64,000 bases of DNA from Musa acuminata AAA Group (lineage: Eukaryota; Streptophyta; Magnoliopsida; Zingiberales; Musaceae): contig NC_088331.1 in assembly GCF_036884655.1 (NCBI RefSeq), forward strand, positions 21,068,001-21,132,000, in the 5' to 3' direction. Positions 37,511-49,258 of this stretch are shown here, piece by piece. Numbering within the stretch: the first letter of the stretch is position 1; every line of letters begins with the position of its first letter. Under the pieces are notes generated by a model. That model saw only the letters and a program-made list of their open reading frames with translations, was not told the origin of the DNA and did no database searches. The position numbers and the translations under genes are program-made.

Positions 37511-39727
37511 ATCTCCCCCTTTTTTATGATGACAATCAATAGATGACGGAGTTTAAACTAAACTCCCTCTATCAATATGTCATATTGATAGATCCTTTAA
37601 TTTAAATAGAGTTCAAGTCAAAGCAATTTTAATAATGAATACAAGCAATATGTTATCATAAAATCATATATAATCAAAATTTCAATACATAATTCATTCC
37701 ATGCATGATTGTCATCATAACTTCTCCCCTTTTGTCATCAACAAAAAAGGAAAAATGCAACTAGCAATTTTTGAGATATAATTTCAAATTATTTCATAAT
37801 TTCAAGTCTTTGAAACATCGTTGCATAATTTTAGGTTTTTGAAACATCATTGCATATATAATTATGCAAGCTAGCAAGTTTTTTTATATGAATGTTAGCA
37901 ATTTTTTTACATCTTTTGAAATATGCAAGATAGTACTTTTGCTTCTCTTGAGATTGCAAGCTAGCAATTTTGGTTCCTAGCAAATTTTTCTCCTTACAAT
38001 GTGCAAGATAGCAAGTTCTTTACTTCCCTTTGAAATGTACAAGCTAGCAATTTTGCTTCCTTGCAAGTTTTTCTCCTTAAAATGTGCAAGATAGTAAGTT
38101 CTTTACTTTTCTTTAAAATGTACAAGCTAGCAATTTTTCTCCCTCTTTGTCATTGTCAAAAAGAAGGGAAGAATACAATATTATAATTCTTTTCCCTTTA
38201 CTTCAATCTTCAAATCACGACAAAGATAAAATATCATTCTTAATTCAATATGTTTGTGCATCATTATAGTTTCAAATTAAAATATGCACAATTTTAAAAC
38301 CTTACATTTCATTCTTATTTCATGCATGATACCAAAAATAAATTAATCATCACTATGGGCATAACAATCATGATACTAAGATATTAAAATTTTTAAGTAT
38401 TTATTACTTCAATATTTTGATATTAAAATTTTTAAGAATTTATCACTTCATGCATTAAATCAACATTTTGATAATGATACCAAACATTCATCATTTATTA
38501 TCATAGGCAAAAAGTGGGGAATAACACAAAGGTGTAAATATTCCAATCGTCACATGAAAGATATTAAGAAAAATTTGGTGATAAGATATACAATTCATAA
38601 AGACAAATTGTGAATACCAAGAGACAAATTATAATTCTTTTGGATAGCAAAAAATATATATATTAAACAATCTTGATTCATGAGAATCTCAAGTTTTCAA
38701 GATAATGATTTATATATTAAAGAAAAATTTCAAGTTATAATTCAAAAAATCATGATTCATAAAAAAATCTCCTCTTAAATAATGAGAATATATAATAAAA
38801 TATCTTGATTCATAAAAAAATTTGAAGTTATAATTTTGAGGAATCAAAATCACGATATAGGTAAAAACTCATTCAAATTCAAATAATTAAAATCATCGAA
38901 ATCACTTTCAAGAGATTCAAAATGAAATCAATAGATTTATCATTATAAATAAGAAAGCAGAAAAGGGATAATACAATGGTGTAAATTTTTTTTCTTACAT
39001 CAATACTCTAAACATCACATAACGTATACAACCATAAATATAAAGAATTTATATAAAACAAAATTTAAGTCATAAATTATGAAGATGTCAAGTGGCATAT
39101 CATGGTTTATTAGAATAAGTCTCATCTTTTGTGAATAGCAAAACAAATCATAGGAGAACAAAATATGAAAAATCTTGATTCATTGAAAACTTTGAAGTTG
39201 TAATCAAATGAATAATCATTATTCATTTAGATAATTTTTCTCTTTAGACGATAAAATCATACGAGAACAAAATGATTAATATAAAATACATCTCATGTCG
39301 AAAACATGAATAAATCTAAGTGTTTGGTTAAATATGAAAATAAATTATCAAATCCGAAATGATCATCAAAATCACTTTTCGATTAATGTAATGAAAGCAA
39401 CATAGATAGATTAAAAATAACTCCAGTTCTTTTAGTTTCAAATTTTGTGATTGATTTTATGCAAGCATGCCTTTATCTTTTTTTATGCCAAACAAAAATA
39501 TGCATCATCGTTTAAAACCAAAGAAGCAATTTTCATTACAACAAAGATCAATAAGCCATAAATCACAAAAATCATCATGCGTAATTTTGAAATATAAACT
39601 CATTAAGCACGATTTCATTGAACATAAGGCATCTTTAATCAAAAATCAATATAGAAATCATCAAGATACACATTATTACTTTTTAAAATATGTAAGGAAT
39701 TAATCTTATTTGATGTGCAAGTATTAC
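37511..39727 (-). other. 3' spacer of element B
   Basis: AT-rich and without a gene. At 37790-38150 are GCAAGCTAGCAATTTT/TTCCTTGCAAG repeats, the inverse of those at 18488-19110. Many ATCATGAT-type motifs. The last five bases ATTAC (39723-39727) are the left TSD of element A. The spacer resumes at 49784. Confidence 0.75.
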
Positions 39728-42014
39728 TGTTAGGATCAAGAGCACTAAGAGGGGGGGGGTGAATTAGTGCAGCGGAAATTTTATAATAATTTAAAAACAA
39801 AAAGCTGCGTTCGTTCAAAAACGATTATGATGCAAAAGCAAATTCTCAGTTTGTATCTAAGTGCAGTTTGCGTCTTAAGCGCAGATTGCGTCTAAGCGCA
39901 GTTTTGCGTCTGAGCGCAGATTGCGTCTAAGCGCAGATTGCGTCTAAGCGCAGTTTTGCGTCTAAGCGCAGTTTTGCGTCTAAATGCAGATTTACGTCTA
40001 AACGCAGATTTGCGTCTAAACGCAGTTTTACGTCTAAACGTAGTTTTACGTCTAAACGCAGATTTACGTCTAAACGCAGTTTTACGTTTAAACGCAGTTT
40101 TACGTCTGAACGTAGTTTTACGTCTAAACGCAGATTTACGTCTAAACGCAGTTTTACGTTTAAACGCAGTTTTACGTCTAAACGCAGATTTGCGTCTAAA
40201 CTTTGAAACTCGTTTGTATATTCGCAGAAGGCAGTATGCAGTTGAAATCAAGACGTAAACGTAAACTGAAAGGAAGCTCGTTCGTAAAAGCGCGGAAAAC
40301 AGTTCTGCAGAATCAAACGTAAACGTAAACTGTAATGTACGAAAATACAAGTTTACGTCTGAATGCAGATTTGGAAGAACAGCACTTAGAACTTGTTCGT
40401 GAAAGCGCAGAGAGCAGTAGTGATGAGGGAGGTTTGCAGTAATGATAGAGTGCTCGAAATTAAACGCAAACCAGAGATTTAGAGTGGTTCGGTCAGCCTT
40501 GACCTACTCCACTTTTGGCTTCCTCCACCGATGAGGTTGCCGACGTCAACTAGCTGCCTTCCTTCAATGGGCGAAGGCCAAACTTCCCTCTTACAGTTTC
40601 TCTCCTTTTGACAGGCTTAGGAGACAACCTTTACAGACCTTTCTCTCCTCACTTTACAGTTGAAAACTTGAAGAACAGAAGGAGGAGACTCAAGGATTTA
40701 CAACACTTTTGAGCTCTTTAGAATCACAGAAAAGATCACAATTTCGGTATAGGTCTGTGTCTTTTCAGTGCTGAATGGGTGGGGTATTTATAGGCCCCAA
40801 CCCAATTCAAAATTCGAGCTCAAAACGATCAAATCGATCTAATCCCAGAATTTCTGGGATCAGGCGGTTGCACCTCTCAACTGGAGAGGTGGCACCGCCT
40901 GGCAGAGCTCGAAGACTGAGCTCTGCCGATTGCTTCTTCTCTGCCAGAGCTCGAAGACTGAGCTCAATGGTTGCATCACCTGGCAGAGCTCGAAGACTGA
41001 GCTTGGTGGTTGCATCACCTGGCAGAGCTCGAAATCTGAGCTCGGTGGTTGCATCACTTGGCAGAGCTCCAAACTGAGCTCAAGCTGATGCACCATTCTG
41101 CCATAGCTCGAAGACTGAGCTTGGTGAATGCATCACCTGGCAAAGCTCGAGACTGAGCTCAGGCTGATGCACCACACTTGCCAAAGCTCGAAGACTGAGC
41201 TTGGTGGTTGCATCGCCTGGCAGAGCTCGGAACTTGAGCTCTGGCGGTGCAACCTCTTGGCTGGAGCGGTTGCACCTCCCAGCCTTGCAACCCTGGCGGT
41301 TGCACCTCCTGGCTGGGGCGGTTGCACCTCCCAGCCGTGCACCCCTGGCGGTTGCACCTCCTGGCTGGGGCGGTTGCACCTCCCAGCCGTGCACCCCTGG
41401 CGGTTGCACCTCCTGGCTGGGGCGGTTGCACCTCCCAGCCCCACAGCCCAGGCGGTTGCACCTCCTGGCTGGGGCGGTTGCACCTCCTGGTGCAATCAGG
41501 GTCCGAATGGTTCACTCCATTCGACCCACTTTGAATCTTTTCAGGGGCCCAATTGCCCCAAGATTAAGCTAATGGGATCACCTCCCATTTTCATGCTTAA
41601 TCATCGTGCTAACTACGATTATCTCTAAGACAACTCCTGCAGCTTGCTCCGATGCGTCAATCGCTTCTTCCGGCGAGTTTCCGGCCAACTTCCGTCGATC
41701 AACCGATAACCCTCGGTGATCCTCCTGCGGATATCCGGTATACTCCTGGACTTTGCGACGATCCACTTGGCGAGTTCTGACGAGCTTCGCTTGGCAAGCT
41801 TCTGGACTTCTCGGATCTGTTCTCTCTGAACCTCCGACGACCGTCCGAACTTCCGTCGAACTCTCGAACTCCCAACGTGATCATGATCTTGACTCCGGGG
41901 CAACTCCTGCTGCTTGTCTTAATCTCATCGTAGTTAATCCTGCACACTTATCTCAACACACAGATTAGATAACAAATGACAATTGACTTCATCATCAAAA
42001 TCCGAGATTCAACA
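39728..42014 (-). repeat. 3' LTR of element A
   Basis: TGTTAGGATC..ATTCAACA, 2287 bp. Longer than related LTRs because of an 18-bp array (39850-40205) and GC-rich U3 arrays (40860-41495). TATA box equivalent at 40785-40792. Confidence 0.97.
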
Positions 42015-42806
42015 ATCTCCCCCTTTTTGATGATGACAATCAATTGATAAAGGAGTTATCCTTAACTCCCCCTATCTATATGCCATAGTTGAGATAAGTC
42101 AACCTTGAATTCAAGACCTTTGAATTCAAGTGACGCATTGATAAGTTAGATCAGTTAAACTTATCAATGCTCCCATCATGATGCCTATCATGATGTATCT
42201 CTTCAAGAATTATGTCAAGGCATGACATACATCAACAAGTTTGTATGATAGTGTTTGTAACCAATCATCATGCAATCATATAAAGCTACGAAGGACTTTT
42301 TACATGATGCTTACATTTGAGATTTTCTAGTAAGTTTGCATTTTCTTCACAATATCAAATTAAGATAAGATGCAAACTATAGTACATGTTCACATATCTC
42401 TTGGTGATGCAAGGATGGCATAATATTGTTTATAGCATCACTCAAGTATTTGCAACTATGACATAGATATGATTATGGCAATTCAGCTATGACATAGTGT
42501 ATATCAATTCATATTTTTCTCCCCCTTTGTCATCAACAAAAAGCATGATAGCATTATCAAGCAAATAAAGGAAGTCATGACACATATATCACTTTATTGT
42601 TTTTGCTTGACGGAGGAAAGTCATTTTCCAAGGAGTTTTCATAAGAGTGTACGGGAACATCCCATTTTTAGCATACAACCCGAAAAATGAACTTCTTACA
42701 TGCATTTGGTTAAGAATATTTGTCACATAATTTGCAACATGTTGTTTGATCAAGCGTTCTCAAGGCATGTAATAGTAATAACATCCGAAAAATAATTTTA
42801 ACTAGT
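42015..42806 (-). other. Polypurine tract and 3' spacer of element A
   Basis: 42015-42029 reads AAAAAGGGGGAGAT on the - strand, the plus-strand DNA primer next to the 3' LTR. The remaining ~780 bp are AT-rich with no ORF of note, so the element lacks a third (envelope-like) gene. Confidence 0.9.
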
Positions 42807-45800
42807 TTAAGTATTTGGACATATCAACATACCTAATTCTCTTCTTATGTAATCAAATTGTTCTTCACATAGGGGTTTTGTGAAGATATCAGCCAGTTGA
42901 TGTTTGGTATCAATAAACTCTATGGTCACGTCATGATTAGTGACATGATCACGTATAAAGTGATGTCTAATATCAATGTGTTTTGTTCTTGAGTGTTGTA
43001 TAGGATTTTTAGTTAAGCATATTGCACTCGTGTTATCACATTTAATGGGAATATCTTTAAGAATCACTTTGTAATCTTCTAAAGTGTTTTTCATCCATAC
43101 AACTTGTGCACAGCATGCACTTGCTGCAATGTATTCAGCTTCGGTTGTTGATAGGGCAACCGAGTTTTGTTTCTTAGATGACCAGGATACAAGGGCATGT
43201 CCTAAAAATTGACATGATCCTGATGTGCTTTTTCTGTCTAGTTTACAGCCAGCGAAGTCCGCATCAGCATAGGCTGTTAATTCAAAATTTTCTGTTTTTG
43301 GGTACCATAATCCTAGATTGGTAGTTCCATTAAGATATCTGAGTATTCTTTTGACAGCTTTGAGATGAGATATCTTAGGGTCTGATTGAAATCTAGCACA
43401 AAGTCCTACACTGAACATAATGTCTGGTCTGGTGGCAGTGAGGTAAAGTAAACTTCCTATCATACCCCTATAGGTTTTTTGATCGAAGCTTTCTCCATTC
43501 TCATCAATTTCTAACTTAGTGGAGGTGCTCATAGGAGTGTTAATGGCTTTTGAATTATTCATTTTGAACTTCTTTAGCAAACTTACAGCATATTTGGTTT
43601 GACTAATAAAGATGCCATTGCTTAGTTGTTTGATTTGTAGGCCTAAGAAGAATGTTAACTCTCCCATTAGACTCATTTCGAATTCATGACTCATAGTTTT
43701 CGAAAAGGATTCACAAAGAGATTCATTTGTAGAACCAAAGATAATGTCATCAACATAAATCTGAACAATGAGAAAATCATTTTCAAAATTCTTGATAAAC
43801 AATGTAGTATCAACCTTGCCTTTTACGAAATTATTTTCAATGAGAAAAGAGCTAAGTCTCTCATACCAAGCCCTTGGGGCTTGCTTTAAACCATAGAGAG
43901 CTTTAGTTAATCTAAACACATGATTAGGGTAGCCATTATTTTCAAATCCAGGAGGTTGTTCAACATAAACTTCTTCGGAAATGAAACCATTTAGAAAAGC
44001 GCTTTTAACATCCATTTGAAATAATTTAAAATTATTGCAACTAGCATAGGCAAGGAGCATCCTTATGGCTTCCAATCGAGCCACAGGTGCGAAGGTTTCT
44101 TCGTAATCGATACCTTCTTCTTGGTTGAAACCTTTGGCCACTAATCTAGCCTTGTTTCTAACCACGATACCATTTTCATCTTGCTTGTTTCTAAAGACCC
44201 ATTTAGTACCAATTACTAAATGGTCATTTGGCCTAGGAACAAGCGTCCACACCTCATTTCTCTCAAATTGATTTAATTCATCTTGCATTGCGATAATCCA
44301 TGAATCATCTTTCATGGCTTCATCAACACATTTGGGTTCAATTTGGGAGAGAAAAGCGGCGTTGGCACAAAAGTTTTTAAAAGAAGATCGTGTTTAAACC
44401 CCCTTTGATGTGTCTCCTAGGATTAGTTCCTTAGGATGAGCATCTATATACTTCCAATCCTTGGGTAAGGATGTTTTGGAAGTAGATGCAACCAAGTTGC
44501 TAGTTGGAGACGGGGTTTCGTTTAAATTCAAGGAATCAAAATTAATATCATCATCAAGATCATTTTTCTTAATTTCTGAAATCTCATTGAAAACAACATG
44601 GATGGATTCTTCAATAATTAAGGTTCTTTTATTGAAGATGCGAAAAGCTTTAGAAACCGAAGAATAACCAAGAAAAATTCCTTCATCAGATTTAGCATCG
44701 AATTTTCCTAAGTTATCCTTTTCATTCAAGATAAAACACTTACACCCAAAGACTTTAAAATATGAGACATTGGGTTTTTTGTTATTCCATAACTCATAAG
44801 GAGTTTTGGTGAGTAAGGGTCTTACTAGGACTCTATTTAAAATATAACATGCAGTGTTTACAGCTTCGGCCCAAAAATATTTGGGTAGGCTATGTTCATT
44901 CAACATGGTTCTAGCCATTTCTTGCAAATTTCGATTTTTTCTTTCTACTACCCCATTTTGTTGAGGATTTCTTGGAGTAGAGAAGTTATGGTTGTATCCG
45001 TTGAGTTCACAGAATTCTTGGAAGTCATGGTTTTGAAATTCTCCACCGTGATCACTTCTAATTGACGAAATCATAGATTCCTTCTCATTTTGAACAAGTT
45101 TACAAAACTTGGTAAAATGTCTAAAGCATTCATTTTTTTGTTTTAAGAAGTAGGTCCATGTATATCTGCTGTAGTCATCAATAATGACAAAGGCGTATTT
45201 GCTACCTCCTAGACTCGATGTAGAGATTGGTCCGAACAAGTCCATATGGATCAATTGTAAGGGCCTAGAGGTGCTTATTTGATTCTTAGCTTTGAAGCTA
45301 CCCCTAATTTGCTTACCTAATTGGCAAGCATCACATACATTATCTTTGATGAACTTGATATGAGGAATTCCTCTTACAAGTTCTCTAGATGATACTTGAT
45401 TGATTAGTTTCATGCTAGCATGACCTAATCTTCTATGCCATAGCCAAGCATCCTCATTCATAATGGCAAAGCACATTTCATCACATAAGTCATTGATGTC
45501 AATAGTGTATACGTTGTTTTGTTTTAATGCAATCATAGATATATTTTTGTGTGGTTTTTCAATGATGCAGGCATTAGTTTCAAATCTTATAATATATCCT
45601 TTATCACATAATTGACTAATGCTCAAGAGGTTATGTTTTAAACCATCAACTAGTAAAACATCTTCAATAGAGAGGTTGGATTTGTTACCAATGGTTCCTT
45701 TGCCAATGATTTTACCCTTGTTGTTGTCTCCGAAGGTGACATATCCTTCGTCTATGCTAGAGAGCTTAGAGAATTGAGATGGATCTCCGGTCATATGCCT

Positions 45801-45857
45801 TGAGCATCCACTATCAAGGTACCATTTCTTGCTCCTAGCTTGCAATTGTTTAGTTTT
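42807..45857 (-). CDS. pol: Pol polyprotein of element A (one internal stop)
   Basis: Read from the codon after the gag stop, same frame. Protease: [13 protein letters not shown] (catalytic DSG). Pre-integrase: [20 protein letters not shown], an H-C zinc-binding type. Integrase: [42 protein letters not shown] (the D,D,E residues lie in these segments). [28 protein letters not shown]-equivalent VEQPPGFE, and the active site YVDDIIFGS. RNase [26 protein letters not shown]. Ends after LGMLICPNT. One TAA at 44394-44396 lies between integrase and RT, where related copies have glutamine. This would cut off RT and RNase H unless read through. Everything else is open (483 and 502+ codons). Confidence 0.95.
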
Positions 45858-47441
45858 CTACAAGAAAGGATGACGTTTAGGTACCCATTTGCTTTTGGGT
45901 GCCTCATAAATAGATCTACATTTTCTATCATGTTGCATAGAGTTTATCATGGTTCCTTTAGGAACCCAAATTAATTTGTTTGGACTTATTTTCTTGAATG
46001 GACAACAATGTGTCTTGTGTCCAGATTTGCAACAAAAGTTGCACTTGGTTTGGTGTTGAACGTGTAAGATGGGGCCTTTTACAAAGGTAGTTGGATTTTG
46101 GTGAGGACTCCTCACAAATCCAATCCCACTTCTTTTGGGAGCATGACCCTTGTTTGTAAGGATCATGTTTAATGACTTGCTACCAACCTCGAATTTCTTC
46201 AAGGTGTCCTTAAGCAGCAAGTTTTCTTTTCGTATAGTTTCTAAATCATGACATTTGATGCATGAGTTTAAACTATCATGATGTTCGACTTTTAACTTAT
46301 CAAACTCACAAGTAAGATTATCATGTAGCTTTTTTAGCAACTTGTATTTCTTATTTATAACTTTGCATTCATCAAATAAATCATGGAAGGCATTTAATAA
46401 TTCATCGAAAGATAAATCAGCATCTAATAAATCCGTTACCTCCCCTTCGATGGCCATAAAGGCGTAATGAGCAACTTGCTCGGTGTTGGATTCTTCTTCC
46501 TCGGATGCGCTTGAATCATCCCATGTTGCTTGGAGCGCCTTCTTCTTTGTTGTTCTTTTCTTGACTTGGGGACAATCACTTTTGTAATGTCCCGGCTTTT
46601 TACATTCATAGCAGATCACTTGGTCCTTCTTAGGTTCAAGTTTATTTTTCATATCGTTTTTAAACTTGTTTCTTTTGAAGAATTTTTTAAACTTTCTTGT
46701 CAACAGTGCCAAGTCATCGTCACAATCCTCATCACTTGAGTTTTCTCTCAAGTGGCATTCAGAAGTTTTAAGTGCCATATCCTTCCTGTTCTTTGGAAGG
46801 ATGTCTTCTTGCTCTTCATGAGCTTTGCAGGTCATTTCGTAGGTCATTAATGACCCGATTAGTTCTTCAAGAGGGAAATTTTGCAGATCTTTTGCCTCTT
46901 GAATGGCGGTGACTTTAGGATCCCAACTCTTAGGAAGGGATCTTAGTATCTTATTAACAAGCTCAAAATCCGAAAAGCTCTTTCCGAGACCTTTTAAACC
47001 GTTGACGACATCCGTGAAACGGGTAAACATGTCGCCAATGGTTTCACTCGGTTTCATTCGAAAAAGTTCAAAAGAATGCAGCAACAGATTGATTTTTGAC
47101 TCTTTCACTCTACTTGTGCCCTCGTGGGTCACTTCAAGTGTGTGCCAAATATCAAAAGCAGTTTCGCAAGTTGAAACACGATTAAATTCGTTTTTATCTA
47201 GTGCGCAAAATAAGGCATTCATAGCCTTTGCATTAAGAGCGAAAGCCTTCTTTTCCAAATCGTTCCAATCGATCATTGGAAGAGAAGATTTTGAAAATCC
47301 ATTTTCAACAAGGTTCCATAGTTCAAAATCCATAGAAATAAGAAAGATCCTCATTCGGGTCTTCCAGTAAGTGTAGTCCGTTCCACTGAACATGGGTGGA
47401 CGTGTAATCGAATGCCCCTCTTGGTTTCCGGCGTATGCCAT
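45858..47441 (-). CDS. gag: Gag of element A, long form with two zinc knuckles (527 aa)
   Basis: Start ATG at 47441 in the context AGAGAG-ATG, conserved in H. Residues 1-200 are the UBN2-like gag core (YWKTRMRIF, FDIWHTLEVTHEG, LPKSWDPKV). An acidic patch lies at about 230-245 and a lysine-rich stretch at 250-275. First CX2CX4HX4C knuckle: C277, C280, H285, C290. A second acidic patch spans 308-318. Residues ~345-425 form a probable coiled coil rich in K, L, E and D. A second CX2CX4HX4C knuckle: C467, C470, H475, C480. The C-terminus is basic. It ends at TAG (45858-45860); pol follows in the same frame with no shift. Confidence 0.95.
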   Translation of the reverse strand: MAYAGNQEGHSITRPPMFSGTDYTYWKTRMRIFLISMDFELWNLVENGFSKSSLPMIDWNDLEKKAFALNAKAMNALFCALDKNEFNRVSTCETAFDIWHTLEVTHEGTSRVKESKINLLLHSFELFRMKPSETIGDMFTRFTDVVNGLKGLGKSFSDFELVNKILRSLPKSWDPKVTAIQEAKDLQNFPLEELIGSLMTYEMTCKAHEEQEDILPKNRKDMALKTSECHLRENSSDEDCDDDLALLTRKFKKFFKRNKFKNDMKNKLEPKKDQVICYECKKPGHYKSDCPQVKKRTTKKKALQATWDDSSASEEEESNTEQVAHYAFMAIEGEVTDLLDADLSFDELLNAFHDLFDECKVINKKYKLLKKLHDNLTCEFDKLKVEHHDSLNSCIKCHDLETIRKENLLLKDTLKKFEVGSKSLNMILTNKGHAPKRSGIGFVRSPHQNPTTFVKGPILHVQHQTKCNFCCKSGHKTHCCPFKKISPNKLIWVPKGTMINSMQHDRKCRSIYEAPKSKWVPKRHPFL

Positions 47442-47477
47442 CTCTCTTGGGTTTTAATCCTTTAGAGAGTTAACCGA

Positions 47478-47489
47478 GCTCTGATACCA
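47478..47489 (-). promoter_or_regulatory. Primer-binding site, element A
   Basis: - strand TGGTATCAGAGC, complementary to the 3' end of plant initiator tRNA-Met, two bases inside the 5' LTR. Confidence 0.95.
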
Positions 47490-47613
47490 ATTGTTAGGAT
47501 CAAGAGCACTAAGAGGGGGGGGGTGAATTAGTGCAGCGGAAATTTTATAATAATTTAAAAACAAAAAGCTGCGTTCGTTCAAAAACGATTATGATGCAAA
47601 AGCAAATTCTCAG

Positions 47614-47969
47614 TTTGTATCTAAGTGCAGTTTGCGTCTTAAGCGCAGATTGCGTCTAAGCGCAGTTTTGCGTCTGAGCGCAGATTGCGTCTAAGCGCAG
47701 ATTGCGTCTAAGCGCAGTTTTGCGTCTAAGCGCAGTTTTGCGTCTAAATGCAGATTTACGTCTAAACGCAGATTTGCGTCTAAACGCAGTTTTACGTCTA
47801 AACGTAGTTTTACGTCTAAACGCAGATTTACGTCTAAACGCAGTTTTACGTTTAAACGCAGTTTTACGTCTGAACGTAGTTTTACGTCTAAACGCAGATT
47901 TACGTCTAAACGCAGTTTTACGTTTAAACGCAGTTTTACGTCTAAACGCAGATTTGCGTCTAAACTTTG
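47614..47969 (-). repeat. 17/18-bp array in R/U5 of element A LTR (copy in 3' LTR at 39850-40205)
   Basis: About 20 units of CGTCTAAACGCAGTTTTA and variants. The first few units near the LTR end are 17 bp (GCGTCTAAGCGCAGATT); the rest are 18 bp, so they keep reading frame. On the - strand they encode K-T-A-F-R-R/K-S-A-F-R-R hexapeptides, on the + strand L-R-L-N-A-V/D. The array is absent from the LTRs of G, H and B. It is identical in both LTRs, as expected from reverse transcription. It lies downstream of the TATA box. Confidence 0.95.
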
Positions 47970-48548
47970 AAACTCGTTTGTATATTCGCAGAAGGCAGTA
48001 TGCAGTTGAAATCAAGACGTAAACGTAAACTGAAAGGAAGCTCGTTCGTAAAAGCGCGGAAAACAGTTCTGCAGAATCAAACGTAAACGTAAACTGTAAT
48101 GTACGAAAATACAAGTTTACGTCTGAATGCAGATTTGGAAGAACAGCACTTAGAACTTGTTCGTGAAAGCGCAGAGAGCAGTAGTGATGAGGGAGGTTTG
48201 CAGTAATGATAGAGTGCTCGAAATTAAACGCAAACCAGAGATTTAGAGTGGTTCGGTCAGCCTTGACCTACTCCACTTTTGGCTTCCTCCACCGATGAGG
48301 TTGCCGACGTCAACTAGCTGCCTTCCTTCAATGGGCGAAGGCCAAACTTCCCTCTTACAGTTTCTCTCCTTTTGACAGGCTTAGGAGACAACCTTTACAG
48401 ACCTTTCTCTCCTCACTTTACAGTTGAAAACTTGAAGAACAGAAGGAGGAGACTTAAGGATTTACAACACTTTTGAGCTCTTTAGAATCACAGAAAAGAT
48501 CACAATTTCGGTATAGGTCTGTGTCTTTTCAGTGCTGAATGGGTGGGG

Positions 48549-48556
48549 TATTTATA
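48549..48556 (-). promoter_or_regulatory. TATA box of element A 5' LTR
   Basis: TATAAATA in CCTATAAATACCCCAC on the - strand. The same box and flanks occur in the other family LTRs. Transcription would start roughly 30 bp to the left and read R/U5 then gag. Confidence 0.8.
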
Positions 48557-48623
48557 GGCCCCAACCCAATTCAAAATTCGAGCTCAAAACGATCAAATCG
48601 ATCTAATCCCAGAATTTCTGGGA

Positions 48624-49258
48624 TCAGGCGGTTGCACCTCTCAACTGGAGAGGTGGCACCGCCTGGCAGAGCTCGAAGACTGAGCTCTGCCGATTGCTTC
48701 TTCTCTGCCAGAGCTCGAAGACTGAGCTCAATGGTTGCATCACCTGGCAGAGCTCGAAGACTGAGCTTGGTGGTTGCATCACCTGGCAGAGCTCGAAATC
48801 TGAGCTCGGTGGTTGCATCACTTGGCAGAGCTCCAAACTGAGCTCAAGCTGATGCACCATTCTGCCATAGCTCGAAGACTGAGCTTGGTGAATGCATCAC
48901 CTGGCAAAGCTCGAGACTGAGCTCAGGCTGATGCACCACACTTGCCAAAGCTCGAAGACTGAGCTTGGTGGTTGCATCGCCTGGCAGAGCTCGGAACTTG
49001 AGCTCTGGCGGTGCAACCTCTTGGCTGGAGCGGTTGCACCTCCCAGCCTTGCAACCCTGGCGGTTGCACCTCCTGGCTGGGGCGGTTGCACCTCCCAGCC
49101 GTGCACCCCTGGCGGTTGCACCTCCTGGCTGGGGCGGTTGCACCTCCCAGCCGTGCACCCCTGGCGGTTGCACCTCCTGGCTGGGGCGGTTGCACCTCCC
49201 AGCCCCACAGCCCAGGCGGTTGCACCTCCTGGCTGGGGCGGTTGCACCTCCTGGTGCA
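48624..49258 (-). repeat. U3 repeat arrays of element A LTR (copy at 40860-41494)
   Basis: Two adjoining arrays upstream of the TATA box. From 48667 to about 49005: about eight copies of a ~40-44 bp unit with AGAGCTCGAAGACTGAGCTC, itself an inverted repeat (GAGCTC..GAGCTC), ending in GGTTGCATCACCTGGC. From about 49005 to 49258: about five copies of a ~52-bp unit GGCGGTTGCACCTCCTGGCT..GGTTGCACCTCCCAGCC. GC content is far above the surroundings. ORFs of 78-166 codons on both strands are by-products. Confidence 0.9.

Noticed and set aside
39892..40350. 152-codon basic repeat ORF in each LTR of element A (also 47656-48114)
   Set aside because: It is the 18-bp array read in frame. No start context or domain is seen, and the same array is open on the other strand too. 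Kept as a repeat, not a gene.
41128..41628. Several ORFs of 95-166 codons on both strands in A's LTRs (also 48892-49392)
   Set aside because: By-products of GC-rich U3 repeats; open in several frames at once.
42015..42806. Envelope-like third ORF expected in some SIRE elements
   Set aside because: No ORF between pol and the polypurine tract in A, G or H.
47614..47969. CRISPR-like look of the 18-bp array
   Set aside because: No unique spacers, unit too short, plant LTR context.
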